Assembly: GCA_943912265.1 (NCBI GenBank)
Contig: CALTTS010000010.1
Span: 62,001-126,000, forward strand
Origin: an uncultured Xanthomonas sp.
Lineage (GTDB): Bacteria > Pseudomonadota > Gammaproteobacteria > Xanthomonadales > Xanthomonadaceae
Direction: 5' to 3'
DNA: 64,000 nucleotides
A program made the translations under genes and the position numbers. The notes under the pieces were generated by a model that did no database searches, was not told the DNA's origin, and saw only the letters and a list, made by a program, of their open reading frames with translations. Positions 55,224 to 64,000 of this stretch are shown one piece after another (position 1 is the first letter of the stretch; each line of letters begins with the position of its first letter).

Positions 55224-57794
55224 ATGGGCATTGCGCAGTTTCCGTCATCGCTGGACGAAACCTCCGGCCTGCTGATCAACGCGATCGAGCAGGTCGGCGA
55301 CGGCGTGCTGCTCGTCGACGAGCGCAACCGCATCCTGTGGCTCAACGCGGCCGCGGTGGCCATCTGCGGCTGGCCGCGGGAGGAGCTGACCGGGCAGAAC
55401 GTCGGCGTGCTGGCACCGCCGGAAGTGCGCGAACGCTACGACACCGAACGCTATCCGGACGAGCGCAACCGGATGCTGGAACTGCTGGCCGACCCGCACG
55501 ACATCCGCCTGATCCGCAAGGACGGCCTGTGCCGCTGGATCAGTTTCTCGCTGTCCGAGACCCGGGTCGGCGCGCGCCGCGTCCATCTGGTGGTGTTCCG
55601 CGACGTCACCGAGCAACGCGACCAGCAGCACCGGATGCGCCTGCTGTCGATGGGCCTGGACGGCAGCCGCAACGCCGTGGTCGTCACCGGCACCGACGGC
55701 CGCATCGTCTACGTCAACATCGGCTTCACCCGCCTGTTCGGCCATTCCGAAACCGAGGCGATGGCCCAGCCGGCCGCGGAACTGCTGAGCCGGGGCCGCC
55801 GCGAGGACGGCGGGCCGGACGACCTGGCCGATTTCCTCGCCGGCCGGCTCGGCATCCAGGCCGACCGGATGCTCTACGACCGCCAGGGCCAGCCGCTGTG
55901 GTGCAGCTGCTCGGTCAATCCGATCCTCGACGAATACGGCGTGCGCACCAACACCGTGTGCATCTTCACCGACATCACCCAGACCAAGATCCACGAAGTG
56001 CTGCAGCACCGGGTGCTCGACGCGATGGCGCACGAAGCGCCGCTGGCCGACGTGGCCACCCTGCTGTGCCACGAAGTCGAACGGCTGGCGCCGCAGGTGC
56101 TGGCCGCGGTGATCCGGGTGGACAAGGGCGGACGCCTGCGCCCGCTGGCCGCGCCGAGCCTGCCCGAGGCCTACAGCCAGGCGATGGAAGGGATCAGGAT
56201 CGGCCCGGACGTCGGCGCCTGCGGCCATTCCGCGTTCACCGGCGAGGCCACGCTGGTGCCGGACCTGCACACGCACCCGGCCTGGCAGGCGCTGTGCCCG
56301 CTGCTGCCGCCGGACCTGCACGCCTGCTGGTCCACCCCGATCAAGTCCAGCCGCGGCCAGGTGATCGGCACCTTCGCCTTCTACTACCACGATCATGCCG
56401 GCCCGGTGGAACTGCACCGCCGCCTGGTCGAGGCCGGCATCCACCTGTGCGCGCTGGCGATGGAGCGGGAGGAATCGCGCCGGCGGATCCGCCGGCTGGC
56501 CTTCTACGACGAGCTGACCGGCCTGCCGAACCGGGCGCTGCTGCTGGCCCACGGCGACCAGGCCATCAGCGCCGGCGAGGACGGGCCGCTGGCGGTGCTG
56601 TTCATCGACGTGGACCGCTTCAAGCAGATCAACGACTCGCTCGGCCACCAGGCCGGCAACGAGTTCCTGCGTGTCCTCGCCCAGCGCCTGCAAGCGCAGA
56701 CGGGCCACGCCGACATCATCGGCCGACTGGCCGGCGACGAGTTCGGCATCGTGCTGCCCGACTGCGATGCGCGGCACGCGGCGGATGCGGCCGAACGGGT
56801 CCAGGCGGCCTTGTCGCAACCGTTGACGCTGGGCGGCGTGGTGGTCAAACCGTCGGTGACCATCGGCATCAGCATCCACCCGGACAACGGCGGCGACATG
56901 GACACCCTGCTGCAGCGCGCCGACATGGCCCTGCACCAGGCCAAGGCCGACGGCCGCGGCGATTTCCGCTTCTTCAGCGAGACGATGAACCAGCACGCGC
57001 AGGCCCATCTGGCGCTGGAAGCCGCACTGCGCGACGCATTGCAGAACGAGAGTCTGGAACTGCACTACCAGCCGCAGGTCCGCCTGCGCGACGGACGCCT
57101 GCATGGCGTGGAGGCACTCGCCCGCTGGCGGCATCCCGTGCTCGGCACCATCCCGCCGTCCCGCTTCATCCCGCTGGCCGAGGAATGCGGGATGATCGCG
57201 GCCCTGGGGCACTGGGCGCTGCGCACCGCCTGCCGGCAGCTGGCCGCATGGCGCCGGGCCGGGCTCGACGTGCCCACCGTGTCGGTCAACCTCTCGCCGA
57301 CCTGCTTCCACGAGCCGCGCCTGGCCGAGCGGGTCGGCGCGCTGGTCCGCGACGCCGGCCTGCAGCCGTGCGACCTGACCATCGAGATCACCGAGGAGGT
57401 GGTGCTCGACAGCCACCCGGAAACGCTGCGCACGCTGGCCGAACTGAAAACCTGCGGCATGCGCCTGTCGATGGACGATTTCGGCACCGGCTATTCCAGC
57501 CTCAGCCACCTGCGCAAGCTGCCGCTGAACGAGCTCAAGCTCGACAAGAGCTTCGTCGACGACATCGCCGACGACCCGGCCGCGCGCGCGCTGACGCTGG
57601 CGATCATGCAGATCGGCGAGAGCCTGGGCCTGGACGTGGTCGCCGAGGGCGTGGAGGACGCCCGGCAGCTGGCCCTGCTCGACGCGCAGGGCTACCACGT
57701 GGTGCAGGGCTATTTCTATTCCCCGGCCCTGGCCGCGGACGAACTGGAACGCTGGCTGCGCGAACGCGTGCCGGCGCCGGCCGGCGTCCACTGA
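55224..57794 (+). CDS. PAS-PAS-GAF-GGDEF-EAL protein (DosP-like architecture)
   Basis: The 856-residue protein has two PAS domains (about 14-125 and 135-255), a GAF domain (about 265-415), a GGDEF domain with AGDEF at 503-507, and an EAL domain with EAL at 630-632 and intact DDFGTGYSSL. The altered GGDEF motif (Ala first) suggests weak or lost cyclase activity, while the EAL motifs look able to cleave cyclic di-GMP; this is inference. The order equals that of E. coli DosP, but the first PAS lacks an obvious proximal heme histidine. It is cytoplasmic and transcribed alone, divergent from plsC. Confidence 0.92.
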   Translation: MGIAQFPSSLDETSGLLINAIEQVGDGVLLVDERNRILWLNAAAVAICGWPREELTGQNVGVLAPPEVRERYDTERYPDERNRMLELLADPHDIRLIRKDGLCRWISFSLSETRVGARRVHLVVFRDVTEQRDQQHRMRLLSMGLDGSRNAVVVTGTDGRIVYVNIGFTRLFGHSETEAMAQPAAELLSRGRREDGGPDDLADFLAGRLGIQADRMLYDRQGQPLWCSCSVNPILDEYGVRTNTVCIFTDITQTKIHEVLQHRVLDAMAHEAPLADVATLLCHEVERLAPQVLAAVIRVDKGGRLRPLAAPSLPEAYSQAMEGIRIGPDVGACGHSAFTGEATLVPDLHTHPAWQALCPLLPPDLHACWSTPIKSSRGQVIGTFAFYYHDHAGPVELHRRLVEAGIHLCALAMEREESRRRIRRLAFYDELTGLPNRALLLAHGDQAISAGEDGPLAVLFIDVDRFKQINDSLGHQAGNEFLRVLAQRLQAQTGHADIIGRLAGDEFGIVLPDCDARHAADAAERVQAALSQPLTLGGVVVKPSVTIGISIHPDNGGDMDTLLQRADMALHQAKADGRGDFRFFSETMNQHAQAHLALEAALRDALQNESLELHYQPQVRLRDGRLHGVEALARWRHPVLGTIPPSRFIPLAEECGMIAALGHWALRTACRQLAAWRRAGLDVPTVSVNLSPTCFHEPRLAERVGALVRDAGLQPCDLTIEITEEVVLDSHPETLRTLAELKTCGMRLSMDDFGTGYSSLSHLRKLPLNELKLDKSFVDDIADDPAARALTLAIMQIGESLGLDVVAEGVEDARQLALLDAQGYHVVQGYFYSPALAADELERWLRERVPAPAGVH

Positions 57795-57809
57795 CCGCCT
57801 GCGCCGGCC

Positions 57810-58235
57810 TCAGGTGCCGGCCGGCACCACCGCCAGGGTGATCCGCGACACGCAGACCCGCCGGCCGGCCTCGTCCTCGATGTGGATTTCCCAGACCTGG
57901 GTGGAACGGCCGACGTGCAGCGGCCGCGCGGTGCCGGTGACGCTGCCCGAGCGCACCGCGCGCAGGTGGTTGGCGTTGATCTCCAGGCCGACGCAGACCT
58001 GCTTGCCGGTGTCCACGCACAGGTTGCCGGCGCTGCTGCCCAGCGTCTCGGCCAGCACCACCGAGGCGCCGCCGTGCAGCAGGCCGTAGGGCTGGCGGGT
58101 GCCGGCGTCCACCGGCATCGTCGCCTGCAGCCAGTCCTCGCCGGCCGCGGTGAAGACGATGCCGAGACGCTCCATGATGGTGCCGCGGTTGAGCGCGTTG
58201 AGCGCCTCGATCGAGACGGGCTGGAGGAAAGCCAT
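57810..58235 (-). CDS. Hotdog-fold thioesterase (YdiI/PaaI-like)
   Basis: The 141-residue protein shows the hotdog motif LLHGGASVVLAETLGSSAGN, with the catalytic Glu, and ends with VCVSRITLAVVP. Such enzymes hydrolyse acyl-CoA, for example dihydroxynaphthoyl-CoA or phenylacetyl-CoA products. The substrate is not evident here. It lies 61 bases after the phospholipase D lipoprotein gene. Confidence 0.88.
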   Translation of the reverse strand: MAFLQPVSIEALNALNRGTIMERLGIVFTAAGEDWLQATMPVDAGTRQPYGLLHGGASVVLAETLGSSAGNLCVDTGKQVCVGLEINANHLRAVRSGSVTGTARPLHVGRSTQVWEIHIEDEAGRRVCVSRITLAVVPAGT

Positions 58236-58296
58236 GTGCGGGACTCCTTGGCGGATGCGGGTACGGGGGCGCGGGAAAGGCGGAAGCGCGCGGCGC

Positions 58297-60282
58297 TCAC
58301 AGGATCGGCACGAGGCCGCCGCCGAAGGCGACCAGCATGCGCACGAACAGCCACTTCGGGCCGAGGCTGACTTCCGGGAAGTCGCCGACCGGCTTGTAGC
58401 ACTTCATGAAGTCCGGGTCCTGCCGGCGCAGCGGCAGCGGGCACCCGGGGCCGGGCTGGAATGCGTAGTCGGTGGCGTAGCGCCACGGCCACAGGTCCAG
58501 CACCGGCAGCGATTCGGACAGCTTGCCGGCACTGTAGTTGAGCCCGGACAGCACCGGCGGCCGGGCCCGCGGCGCCACCGTCCACGCATTCTCCGGGGCG
58601 ATGTCGCGCGCGATGCTGGCCGCCAGCGCGCGCGCGAACGCGGCGTCGTGCACGATCACCGCGCTCTCGGTGTTGTAGCGCTCGCTGCGCGGGTCGAAGT
58701 TGTGGGTGCCGATCACGGCGATCCGCTCGTCCACCACCATCGACTTGGCGTGCAGGCCCATGCGCACGCCCTTGCGCGTCACCGGCAAGGGCCGATTGGC
58801 CGGTTTCATCCGCAGGTACGAGGGCCGGGTTTCGGTACGCAGCACCTTGCGCTCCACCCGGGTGGCATCGGGCCCGCCGCGGCTGCCGAGCGGGCCATGC
58901 CCGGAGGAACCGAAGCGTGGCCGGTGTCCGACCGCATCGTCGCCACTGCCCGCCGGCGTGGGCAGCACGTCGTCGCGGTCCTGCGGCGGGTCCTCGGGGA
59001 AGGGCTTGTACTCGTGGATGTTGAAGCCCAACTCGCGCATGTAGCGGCGCCGGTACTTGAACGACACCGCGTAGACGATCGGGTTGTCGGTCGCCGCCAG
59101 GCTGCTGGTGGACACGTCGATGCGCGGCGGCGCGGGGCGCTGGCGGAGCTGGCGGAACAGCGCCTGCGCCGGCTCGGACAGCACCAGGTACGGCGTCTGC
59201 AGCAGGATCTCGTGGCGGGCTTCGGCGATCAGCGTGTCCAGCCGCGGCGCGGTGGCGTCCACCGGCTGCGGCGCCTCGCGGCGGTGCTTCTGCGGCAGGT
59301 CGGCGGCGAACTCCACCGCGCCCACCGGCATCGCCTCCTCGGCCAGCTGCCCGACCAGCGCCTCGTCGTCGGCTTCCTCGGACAGCCGCCGTACCCGCTC
59401 CGGGTGGGCGAACGCGGCCGGCGCCAGCGCCGGCACGCCGTCCTTCAGCAGCCGCCGGCCGATGTCGTTGAGGCGCTCCACCGGCACGCTGCGGCGCGCC
59501 TGCCAGAAGGCATCGAAGTTGCGTGCCATCGTCCGCGCCACCGGCCCGGCCACCATCACGTCGCGGTCGCGGAAGTTGTACTCGCCGTCCCAGTCGTAAT
59601 AGTCGTCCTGGTAGTTGCGCCCGCCGGTGATGCCCACCGCGTCGTCCACCAGGATCAGCTTGGTGTGCATGCGCTGGTTGAAGCGGCGGAAGCAGCACAC
59701 CACGCTGGCGGCGTAGTCGAAGTAGTTGGGTTTGGCCTTGCCGAAGGTGGGGTTGTAGATGCGCACCTCGAAATTGGCGTGCACGCCGGCCAGCGCGCCG
59801 AGGATGTCCAGGTCGGAGATCGCCGAGAGCTGGTCGATCAGCAGCCGCACCTTCACCCCGCGCCGGGCCGCAGCCACCAGTTCGTCCAGCACCAGCCGGG
59901 CGCTGTCGTCGTGGTCGAAGATGTAGGTCTGCAGGTCGATGCTGCGGGTGGCGCTGCGGATCAGGTTGACCCGGCCCAGCAGCGCGTCCTCGCCGCGGTC
60001 GAGGATCAGCGCGTAGTGGCGCGGCGCGGACGGGGTGGAGCCGGCCAGCGCCTCGCCGGCCAGCGCGCGCAGCGCGGACGGGCGCGCGCAGCGGTCGTCG
60101 CGGTCGCAATCGACCTGGTGGCTGCGCGCGGCGACGGCGATCGCGGCGGCATGGTCGCGCTGGGCGGGCGTCAGGGTCGCGCAGGCGGCCAGCGACAGCA
60201 GCAGGGCCAGCGACAGCAGCATGCGCACGAGCGGCGGTGCGGAACGGGGCGGGCGGGGCAGGTGCGGCGGCATCCGGATCAT
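58297..60282 (-). CDS. Phospholipase D family lipoprotein
   Basis: The 661-residue protein has a lipoprotein signal (LLLSLAACAT) and two HxK catalytic motifs, MHTKLILVDD and LHAKSMVVDE, each followed by GG or GT and an N-x-D-like segment, so it is a complete PLD with two half-sites. A central variable region (about 290-450) separates them. It probably acts on phospholipids at the periplasmic face. ATG at 60282 overlaps the YceI stop (ATGA), which supports this start and coupling. Confidence 0.9.
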   Translation of the reverse strand: MIRMPPHLPRPPRSAPPLVRMLLSLALLLSLAACATLTPAQRDHAAAIAVAARSHQVDCDRDDRCARPSALRALAGEALAGSTPSAPRHYALILDRGEDALLGRVNLIRSATRSIDLQTYIFDHDDSARLVLDELVAAARRGVKVRLLIDQLSAISDLDILGALAGVHANFEVRIYNPTFGKAKPNYFDYAASVVCCFRRFNQRMHTKLILVDDAVGITGGRNYQDDYYDWDGEYNFRDRDVMVAGPVARTMARNFDAFWQARRSVPVERLNDIGRRLLKDGVPALAPAAFAHPERVRRLSEEADDEALVGQLAEEAMPVGAVEFAADLPQKHRREAPQPVDATAPRLDTLIAEARHEILLQTPYLVLSEPAQALFRQLRQRPAPPRIDVSTSSLAATDNPIVYAVSFKYRRRYMRELGFNIHEYKPFPEDPPQDRDDVLPTPAGSGDDAVGHRPRFGSSGHGPLGSRGGPDATRVERKVLRTETRPSYLRMKPANRPLPVTRKGVRMGLHAKSMVVDERIAVIGTHNFDPRSERYNTESAVIVHDAAFARALAASIARDIAPENAWTVAPRARPPVLSGLNYSAGKLSESLPVLDLWPWRYATDYAFQPGPGCPLPLRRQDPDFMKCYKPVGDFPEVSLGPKWLFVRMLVAFGGGLVPIL

Positions 60283-60911
60283 GGCGTGGGGGCGTCGGCG
60301 GGGTCCAGCAGGCGCGAACGCAACACGAACGTCACCCGGTCGCTCAAGGCGAAGCTCCAATTATCCATGCCGAAGCGGCCGCGCTGCACGTTGCCGCGCG
60401 CCACCACGTCGCAATCCCGGCCCGGGCGCGGGCAGGCCGCCGGCAGCACCCGCAGGGCCTGCGGCAGGGCGATGCCGCGGATGATCAGCGTGCCGTCGAG
60501 CAGGCCGCCTTCGTGCAGGATCTCCGGCGCGAACGGCCGCGAGACGTACTCGATCGCCGGCCAGCGCGCGGCATCGAAGAAGTCCTCGCCGCGCAGCCAC
60601 TGCGAATAGCGCGGCCGCCGGGGGATCTCGGCCTGCGCGGTGAACAGGCGCAGCTGCACCGTGTGGCGGCCGTCCGGCAGCAGCGTCACCGCGCCGGCAT
60701 AGCGCGGGAACACGCCGACGATGCGCTGGCCCAGGCGGGTGCGGATCTCGAAGCCGAACTCGGTGCGGGCCGGATCGAACGCCAGCGTCCGCGCCGCGAC
60801 CGGCGCGGCCGTCTCGGCATCGGCCTGCGCAAGGGCCGGGCCAGCGAAACAGGCCAGCAGCAGCGGCCAGACAAGGCGCCGACGGCAGGCGCCGGCCGCG
60901 CGCCCGGCCAC
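60279..60911 (-). CDS. YceI-like periplasmic protein
   Basis: The approximately 210-residue protein has a signal peptide (RRRLVWPLLLACFAGPALA-QAD) and YceI lipocalin features: RTEFGFEIRTRLGQRIVGVFPRYAG, YSQWLRGEDFFDAARWPAIEY, and a late block with FGMDNWSFALSDRVTF. YceI proteins bind isoprenoid quinones or amphiphiles. No ATG exists; GTG at 60911 fits the signal peptide, and GTG at 60962 is an alternative overlapping sixA. It is coupled to the PLD gene. Confidence 0.8.
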   Translation of the reverse strand: MAGRAAGACRRRLVWPLLLACFAGPALAQADAETAAPVAARTLAFDPARTEFGFEIRTRLGQRIVGVFPRYAGAVTLLPDGRHTVQLRLFTAQAEIPRRPRYSQWLRGEDFFDAARWPAIEYVSRPFAPEILHEGGLLDGTLIIRGIALPQALRVLPAACPRPGRDCDVVARGNVQRGRFGMDNWSFALSDRVTFVLRSRLLDPADAPTP

Positions 60912-60952
60912 GCCGCGCCGGGCGCGCAAGCCCGTGTCCAGGCGCGCCCGGC

Positions 60953-61429
60953 TCAGGGCCACCAGAATGCGGCCAGGCGCGCCGCACCCGGCTCGATCGC
61001 CGTCTCCAGCGGCAGGAGCAGCACCGCCACCGCCGCCGTCGGCATGCCGCGATAGTCGCCGCTGCGGCCGCTGTTGAGCAGGGCCGCCAGCCGCTCCAGC
61101 CCGGGGTTGTGGCCGACCACCAGCACCCGCTCGACGTCGCGGTGGCGCTCCAGCAGGGCCGCCAGCATGCCCGGCGTGGCCTCGTAGATGTCCTCCTCCA
61201 GCCGCATCTCGGCATAGCCGATGCGGTCGAACACGCATTCCAGCGTCTCGCGCGTGCGCCGCGCCGGCGAGCACAGCACCCGGTCCGGTGCCAGCGACTG
61301 CGCGGCCAGCCACACGCCGGCCGCCTCGGCCTCGGCCAGCCCGCGCGGCGACAGCGGCCGGTCGAAGTCGGCCTGGCCGGTGGACGCCGGTTCGGCATGC
61401 GCGTGGCGCAGCAGGATCAGGTGGCGCAT
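60953..61429 (-). CDS. sixA: SixA-like phosphohistidine phosphatase
   Basis: The 158-residue protein starts with the RHG motif LILLRHAHAEP and has the second histidine in VVGHNPGLE, as in SixA, which dephosphorylates phosphohistidine in phosphotransfer proteins. Length is normal. It is sixteen bases after the ParA-like gene and just before the YceI-like gene. Confidence 0.9.
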   Translation of the reverse strand: MRHLILLRHAHAEPASTGQADFDRPLSPRGLAEAEAAGVWLAAQSLAPDRVLCSPARRTRETLECVFDRIGYAEMRLEEDIYEATPGMLAALLERHRDVERVLVVGHNPGLERLAALLNSGRSGDYRGMPTAAVAVLLLPLETAIEPGAARLAAFWWP

Positions 61430-61445
61430 GGCGGCTCCCCGCGGC

Positions 61446-62081
61446 TCAGGCGTTCTTCTTCAACCATTTCAGCAGCGGCTCCCAGTCGCCCTGGTGGTCG
61501 CGCACGTGGGCGGAGTGGTAGTCGAACAGGCTGCGGCCCAGCCCGGTCAGCACCACGTAGGCCTGGGTATCGCGCAGCTGGGCCACCAGCGGATACGGCC
61601 AGCCGCGCAGCATGTCCTCGGCCTGGCGGGTGACGCTGGTCCACGGCTTGCCGCGGTTCAGCACCAGCCCCACCGGCAGCTTGCGCTGGTGCACGCGCGG
61701 CACCCTGGACAGCGCGGTCAGGAAGTCGGAGGTGGCGTCGAGGTCCAGCGCCGAGGGCGTCATCGGCACCAGCACCGCGTCGGCCGCTTCCAGATAGGGC
61801 GCCAGTTCCTCGGCGCCGGCCCCGGCCGGGGCGTCGATCACGACGCGCTGGGTGTCCTCCGGGATCGCATTGCGCCAGGCCTTGCGGCGGGTGGCGTCAA
61901 CCGGCAGCACCGCATGCTCGTGGTCGGCGCGGCGCTCGGCCCAGCGGGTGGCCGAACGCTGCGGATCGGCATCGGCCAGCACCACGTGCTTGCCCTGCAG
62001 CGCGTAGTACGCCGCCAGCTGGGTGGCGAGGGTGGTCTTGCCCACGCCGCCCTTGGAACCGGCCACCAGGATCGTCTTCAT
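61446..62081 (-). CDS. ParA-family ATPase
   Basis: The 211-residue protein has the deviant Walker A SKGGVGKTTLATQLAAYYAL, Walker A' ADADPQRSA and Walker B VVIDAPAG. No ParB or parS-like gene is adjacent, so it is an orphan MinD/ParA-type positioning ATPase, not evidence for a plasmid. Its cargo is unknown. Confidence 0.9.
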   Translation of the reverse strand: MKTILVAGSKGGVGKTTLATQLAAYYALQGKHVVLADADPQRSATRWAERRADHEHAVLPVDATRRKAWRNAIPEDTQRVVIDAPAGAGAEELAPYLEAADAVLVPMTPSALDLDATSDFLTALSRVPRVHQRKLPVGLVLNRGKPWTSVTRQAEDMLRGWPYPLVAQLRDTQAYVVLTGLGRSLFDYHSAHVRDHQGDWEPLLKWLKKNA

Positions 62082-62168
62082 GCGCGCCTCGCTTCCGGGA
62101 AGTGGTGCGCCGAGGGTACAACGCGGCATGGCTCCGGCGTGAGACGCCGCCCGGGCCGCCCGCGCGGC

Positions 62169-62669
62169 TCAGTACCGGACCCGGCCGTCGGCATCCAGAC
62201 CGACCGTGACCCGCAAGCGCCAGGGCAATGGCTGTCCCTCGCGCAGGGCCGGCCGATAGCGCCAGCCGGCCACCGCCCGCAATGCCGACCGATCGAAGCC
62301 CCGCAGGCGCGAACTGCGCTCCACCGCCACGTGCTCCACCCGGCCCAGCGCATCGATGTCGGCTATCAGCACGACCTCGCGCCCGGCGTCTTGCGCACGC
62401 CCGGCCGGATGGATCACGGGATGGGCGGAACGGGAGGCTTCATCGAGCATCGGCGGCAGCCCCCGTCCGACCCGGGGAACCGGGGGTGCCGGCAAATGGC
62501 AGACCACCGTGTCCGGGGAGGGCGCGGCCAAGCGCGGCGCGGATGGAGTTTCCGCCTGCGCCGGAACCACCGGGAGCATCGCCCACAGCCAGACAAGGTG
62601 CCGCAGGAAGCCCTCCCGCGGAAACCTCCCCGCGGGAACGAAGGCATGCAGGCGGTGACGGCGCTTCAC
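62169..62669 (-). CDS. TonB C-terminal-domain protein
   Basis: The 166-residue protein starts with a signal-anchor-like segment (HLVWLWAMLPVVPAQAE) and ends with a TonB-type domain (LIADIDALGRVEHVAVERSSRLRGFD, then ALRAVAGWRYRPALREGQPLPWRLRVTVGL). The Pro-rich spacer of classical TonB is short. GTG at 62669 is chosen because it overlaps the AEC transporter stop (GTGA) and no ATG is available. Its role as an energy transducer is plausible but unproven. Confidence 0.75.
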   Translation of the reverse strand: MKRRHRLHAFVPAGRFPREGFLRHLVWLWAMLPVVPAQAETPSAPRLAAPSPDTVVCHLPAPPVPRVGRGLPPMLDEASRSAHPVIHPAGRAQDAGREVVLIADIDALGRVEHVAVERSSRLRGFDRSALRAVAGWRYRPALREGQPLPWRLRVTVGLDADGRVRY

Positions 62670-63583
62670 CCCGCCAGCCGCGCCGCCAGCCACGTCCATG
62701 CCGGCAGCGTGGCCAGCGCGATGACGATGCTGTAACCCACCAGCGCGGCGGCCAGGCGCGGGGCAAGCTGGTGCGAAATGGCCAGCGCGGCGGCGGTGAT
62801 CATGGTCGGCATCGCCGATTCGAGCACGTTGACCTGGAACATCGGCCCGTGCAGGCCGAAGGCCATCGACAGCGGGACCGCCAGCGCCGGCAGCACCAGC
62901 AGCTTGAGCACCAGCCCCAGGGCCAGGGGGATGCGCTCCCGCGGATCCAGGCGCAGGCGGATGGACAGCCCCACCGACAGCATCACCAGCGGCAGCATGG
63001 TGTCGGCCACCGACTTGAGCGCGCCGCCGATCCAGTGCGGCGGGTTCTCCGGCATCACCAGCACCGCGGCGATCAAGGCCCACAGCGGCGGGAAACGGCC
63101 CATCCGCGCCAGCACCTGCGCGGTGGTCGGCGGCGTGCCGCCGCTGAACCGCGCCAGCAGGTACAGGCCCAGCGTGGACAGCATCATGAAGGTGCCGAAC
63201 TGGTCGTGGACCACCGCGTACGGCAGGGCGTCATCGCCGAGCAGCGCGCGCACCATCGGGTAGCCGACGAAACTGGTGTTGCCGAAGCCCACGCAGATCA
63301 CCACCACCGCGAAGGTCTCGCGCGGGAACTTCAGCCAGCGCGCGGCCAGCCAGGCCAGCAGCAGGGTGGCGCCCATCAGCAGCCACGGCGTCAGCGCCAG
63401 CCCGGCCAGCGAGGCATCCATGTGCAGGCGCGGCACGTAGGTCAGCACCGCCGCCGGCAGGCACAGGTACAGCACCACGCGGTTCAGCGTTTCGGCCGCA
63501 TTGGCCGGCAGCACCTCGAAACGGGCGAAGACCATGCCCAGCGCGAGCATGGCGAAGATCAGGGCAAAGGCATCGAGGGCCAT
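62666..63583 (-). CDS. AEC-family auxin-efflux-like transporter
   Basis: The 305-residue protein has about ten hydrophobic segments and the AEC features GFGNTSFVGYPMVRAL, LPLVMLSVGLSIRL, and ESAMPTMITAAALAISH. The family exports organic acids such as malonate or malate; the substrate is unknown. It overlaps the TonB-like gene by four bases. Confidence 0.88.
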   Translation of the reverse strand: MALDAFALIFAMLALGMVFARFEVLPANAAETLNRVVLYLCLPAAVLTYVPRLHMDASLAGLALTPWLLMGATLLLAWLAARWLKFPRETFAVVVICVGFGNTSFVGYPMVRALLGDDALPYAVVHDQFGTFMMLSTLGLYLLARFSGGTPPTTAQVLARMGRFPPLWALIAAVLVMPENPPHWIGGALKSVADTMLPLVMLSVGLSIRLRLDPRERIPLALGLVLKLLVLPALAVPLSMAFGLHGPMFQVNVLESAMPTMITAAALAISHQLAPRLAAALVGYSIVIALATLPAWTWLAARLAG

Positions 63584-63702
63584 CGGGCGGCAAACACGCT
63601 GCAGGGGAACGTCAGGCTGCCTGCAAGCGGGAGTCCGGGCAAGCCTGCGCCCGGCCAAGCCCGCTCATGCTGGCCGTATCCTGCCAGCCCCGATTCGCCG
63701 AT

Positions 63703-64000
63703 TCACGGCCAGGCCGGCGGTGCGGCCTGCCATGCGGCAAGCACCTGTGCCAAGACATCCCGGTCCTGCACACTCCAGTCGGGCAGCAGCATGGCGAAAT
63801 TGGCGGCATTGCTCCATTGATCGGGCTCGGTCCTGACGGCAGCGGCATACCACTGCACGGCCTCGTCCTTCTGTCCTGCCTGCCACAATCCCAGTGCCAG
63901 CGTCGGCGGGATCCATGAAGGCGCACCCAGGCCGGATCCGGCCAGCATGCCCCATTGCGCGAGCGCACCCTCCGCGTCGCCTGCGTGCAGCAAGTCCCAG
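63703..64000 (-). CDS. TPR-like protein, C-terminal part (cut by window edge)
   Basis: The frame is open to the last base, giving about 98 residues. Repeating helical units (TLALGLWQAGQKDEAVQWYAAA, AANFAMLLPDWS) resemble tetratricopeptide repeats. The N-terminus lies outside the window, so function cannot be inferred. Confidence 0.6.
   Translation of the reverse strand, partial: WDLLHAGDAEGALAQWGMLAGSGLGAPSWIPPTLALGLWQAGQKDEAVQWYAAAVRTEPDQWSNAANFAMLLPDWSVQDRDVLAQVLAAWQAAPPAWP

Noticed and set aside
61446..62081. ParA-like ATPase as evidence for a plasmid or integrated element
   Set aside because: No ParB, parS or replication gene is near; neighbours are ordinary chromosomal genes.

Overview
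The window is gene-dense, very GC-rich (about 70% by eye) chromosomal DNA. Protein features point to a gammaproteobacterium of the Xanthomonadaceae/Lysobacteraceae group (Xanthomonas, Lysobacter, Luteimonas or Thermomonas type): many TonB-dependent receptors, an SLC5-fused hybrid kinase, an lldP-lldR-lldD-dld lactate operon, and phhA beside an Lrp-type regulator. I see no rRNA, tRNA, CRISPR array, intact insertion sequence or prophage. The family assignment is inference from gene style, not a database match.

Layout. 1-12.3 kb: the end of a cardiolipin-synthase-like phospholipase D, an FAD/NAD(P)-binding protein, a large membrane hybrid histidine kinase, a GFA-type protein, a two-domain methylglyoxal-synthase-like protein, an MsrA-thioredoxin-MsrB lipoprotein, a BenE transporter and a frameshifted AraC/GyrI regulator. 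10.8-16.9 kb: gltD and gltB. 17.0-18.5 kb: a visibly AT-richer insert with an HNH nuclease gene translationally coupled to a small acidic protein. 18.5-23.5 kb: fbp, an MgtC/DUF4010 membrane protein, a LuxR-type two-component pair and a methyltransferase-like membrane protein. 23.5-29.2 kb: the lactate operon lldP-lldR-lldD-dld, preceded by two identical 17-bp palindromic operators and closed by a bidirectional terminator. 29.2-36.6 kb: an aromatic aminotransferase, two small genes, then an aldehyde dehydrogenase / alcohol dehydrogenase / DUF779 group facing a sigma-54 activator; a strong -24/-12 promoter precedes the aldehyde dehydrogenase and an FNR-type promoter precedes adhP.

36.8-43.9 kb: a PqqU(YncD)-like TonB receptor, a secreted protein, a glycosyltransferase with repeats, phhA and a divergent Lrp-type regulator, and two membrane proteins. 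44.1-47.7 kb: an AraC regulator facing a bufferin-type operon, made of a Cys-rich exported precursor (BufA2-like), an MNIO/DUF692 enzyme, its DUF2063 partner and a DoxX protein. 47.7-55.1 kb (minus strand): patatin lipoprotein, AIM24-type protein, a second TonB receptor, a YbhB-like protein, a YheT-type hydrolase and PlsC. 55.2-57.8 kb: a PAS-PAS-GAF-GGDEF-EAL protein. 57.8-64 kb (minus strand): thioesterase, phospholipase D lipoprotein, YceI, SixA, ParA-like ATPase, TonB-like protein, AEC transporter and the end of a TPR-like protein.

Themes are lactate, alcohol and aldehyde oxidation, aromatic amino acid turnover, envelope lipid metabolism and metal handling. The bufferin operon is the clearest unusual system. 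The best new regulatory signals are the twin lactate operators, the sigma-54 and FNR-type promoters of the ald-adhP group, and a pair of dispersed palindromic elements that share their ends.
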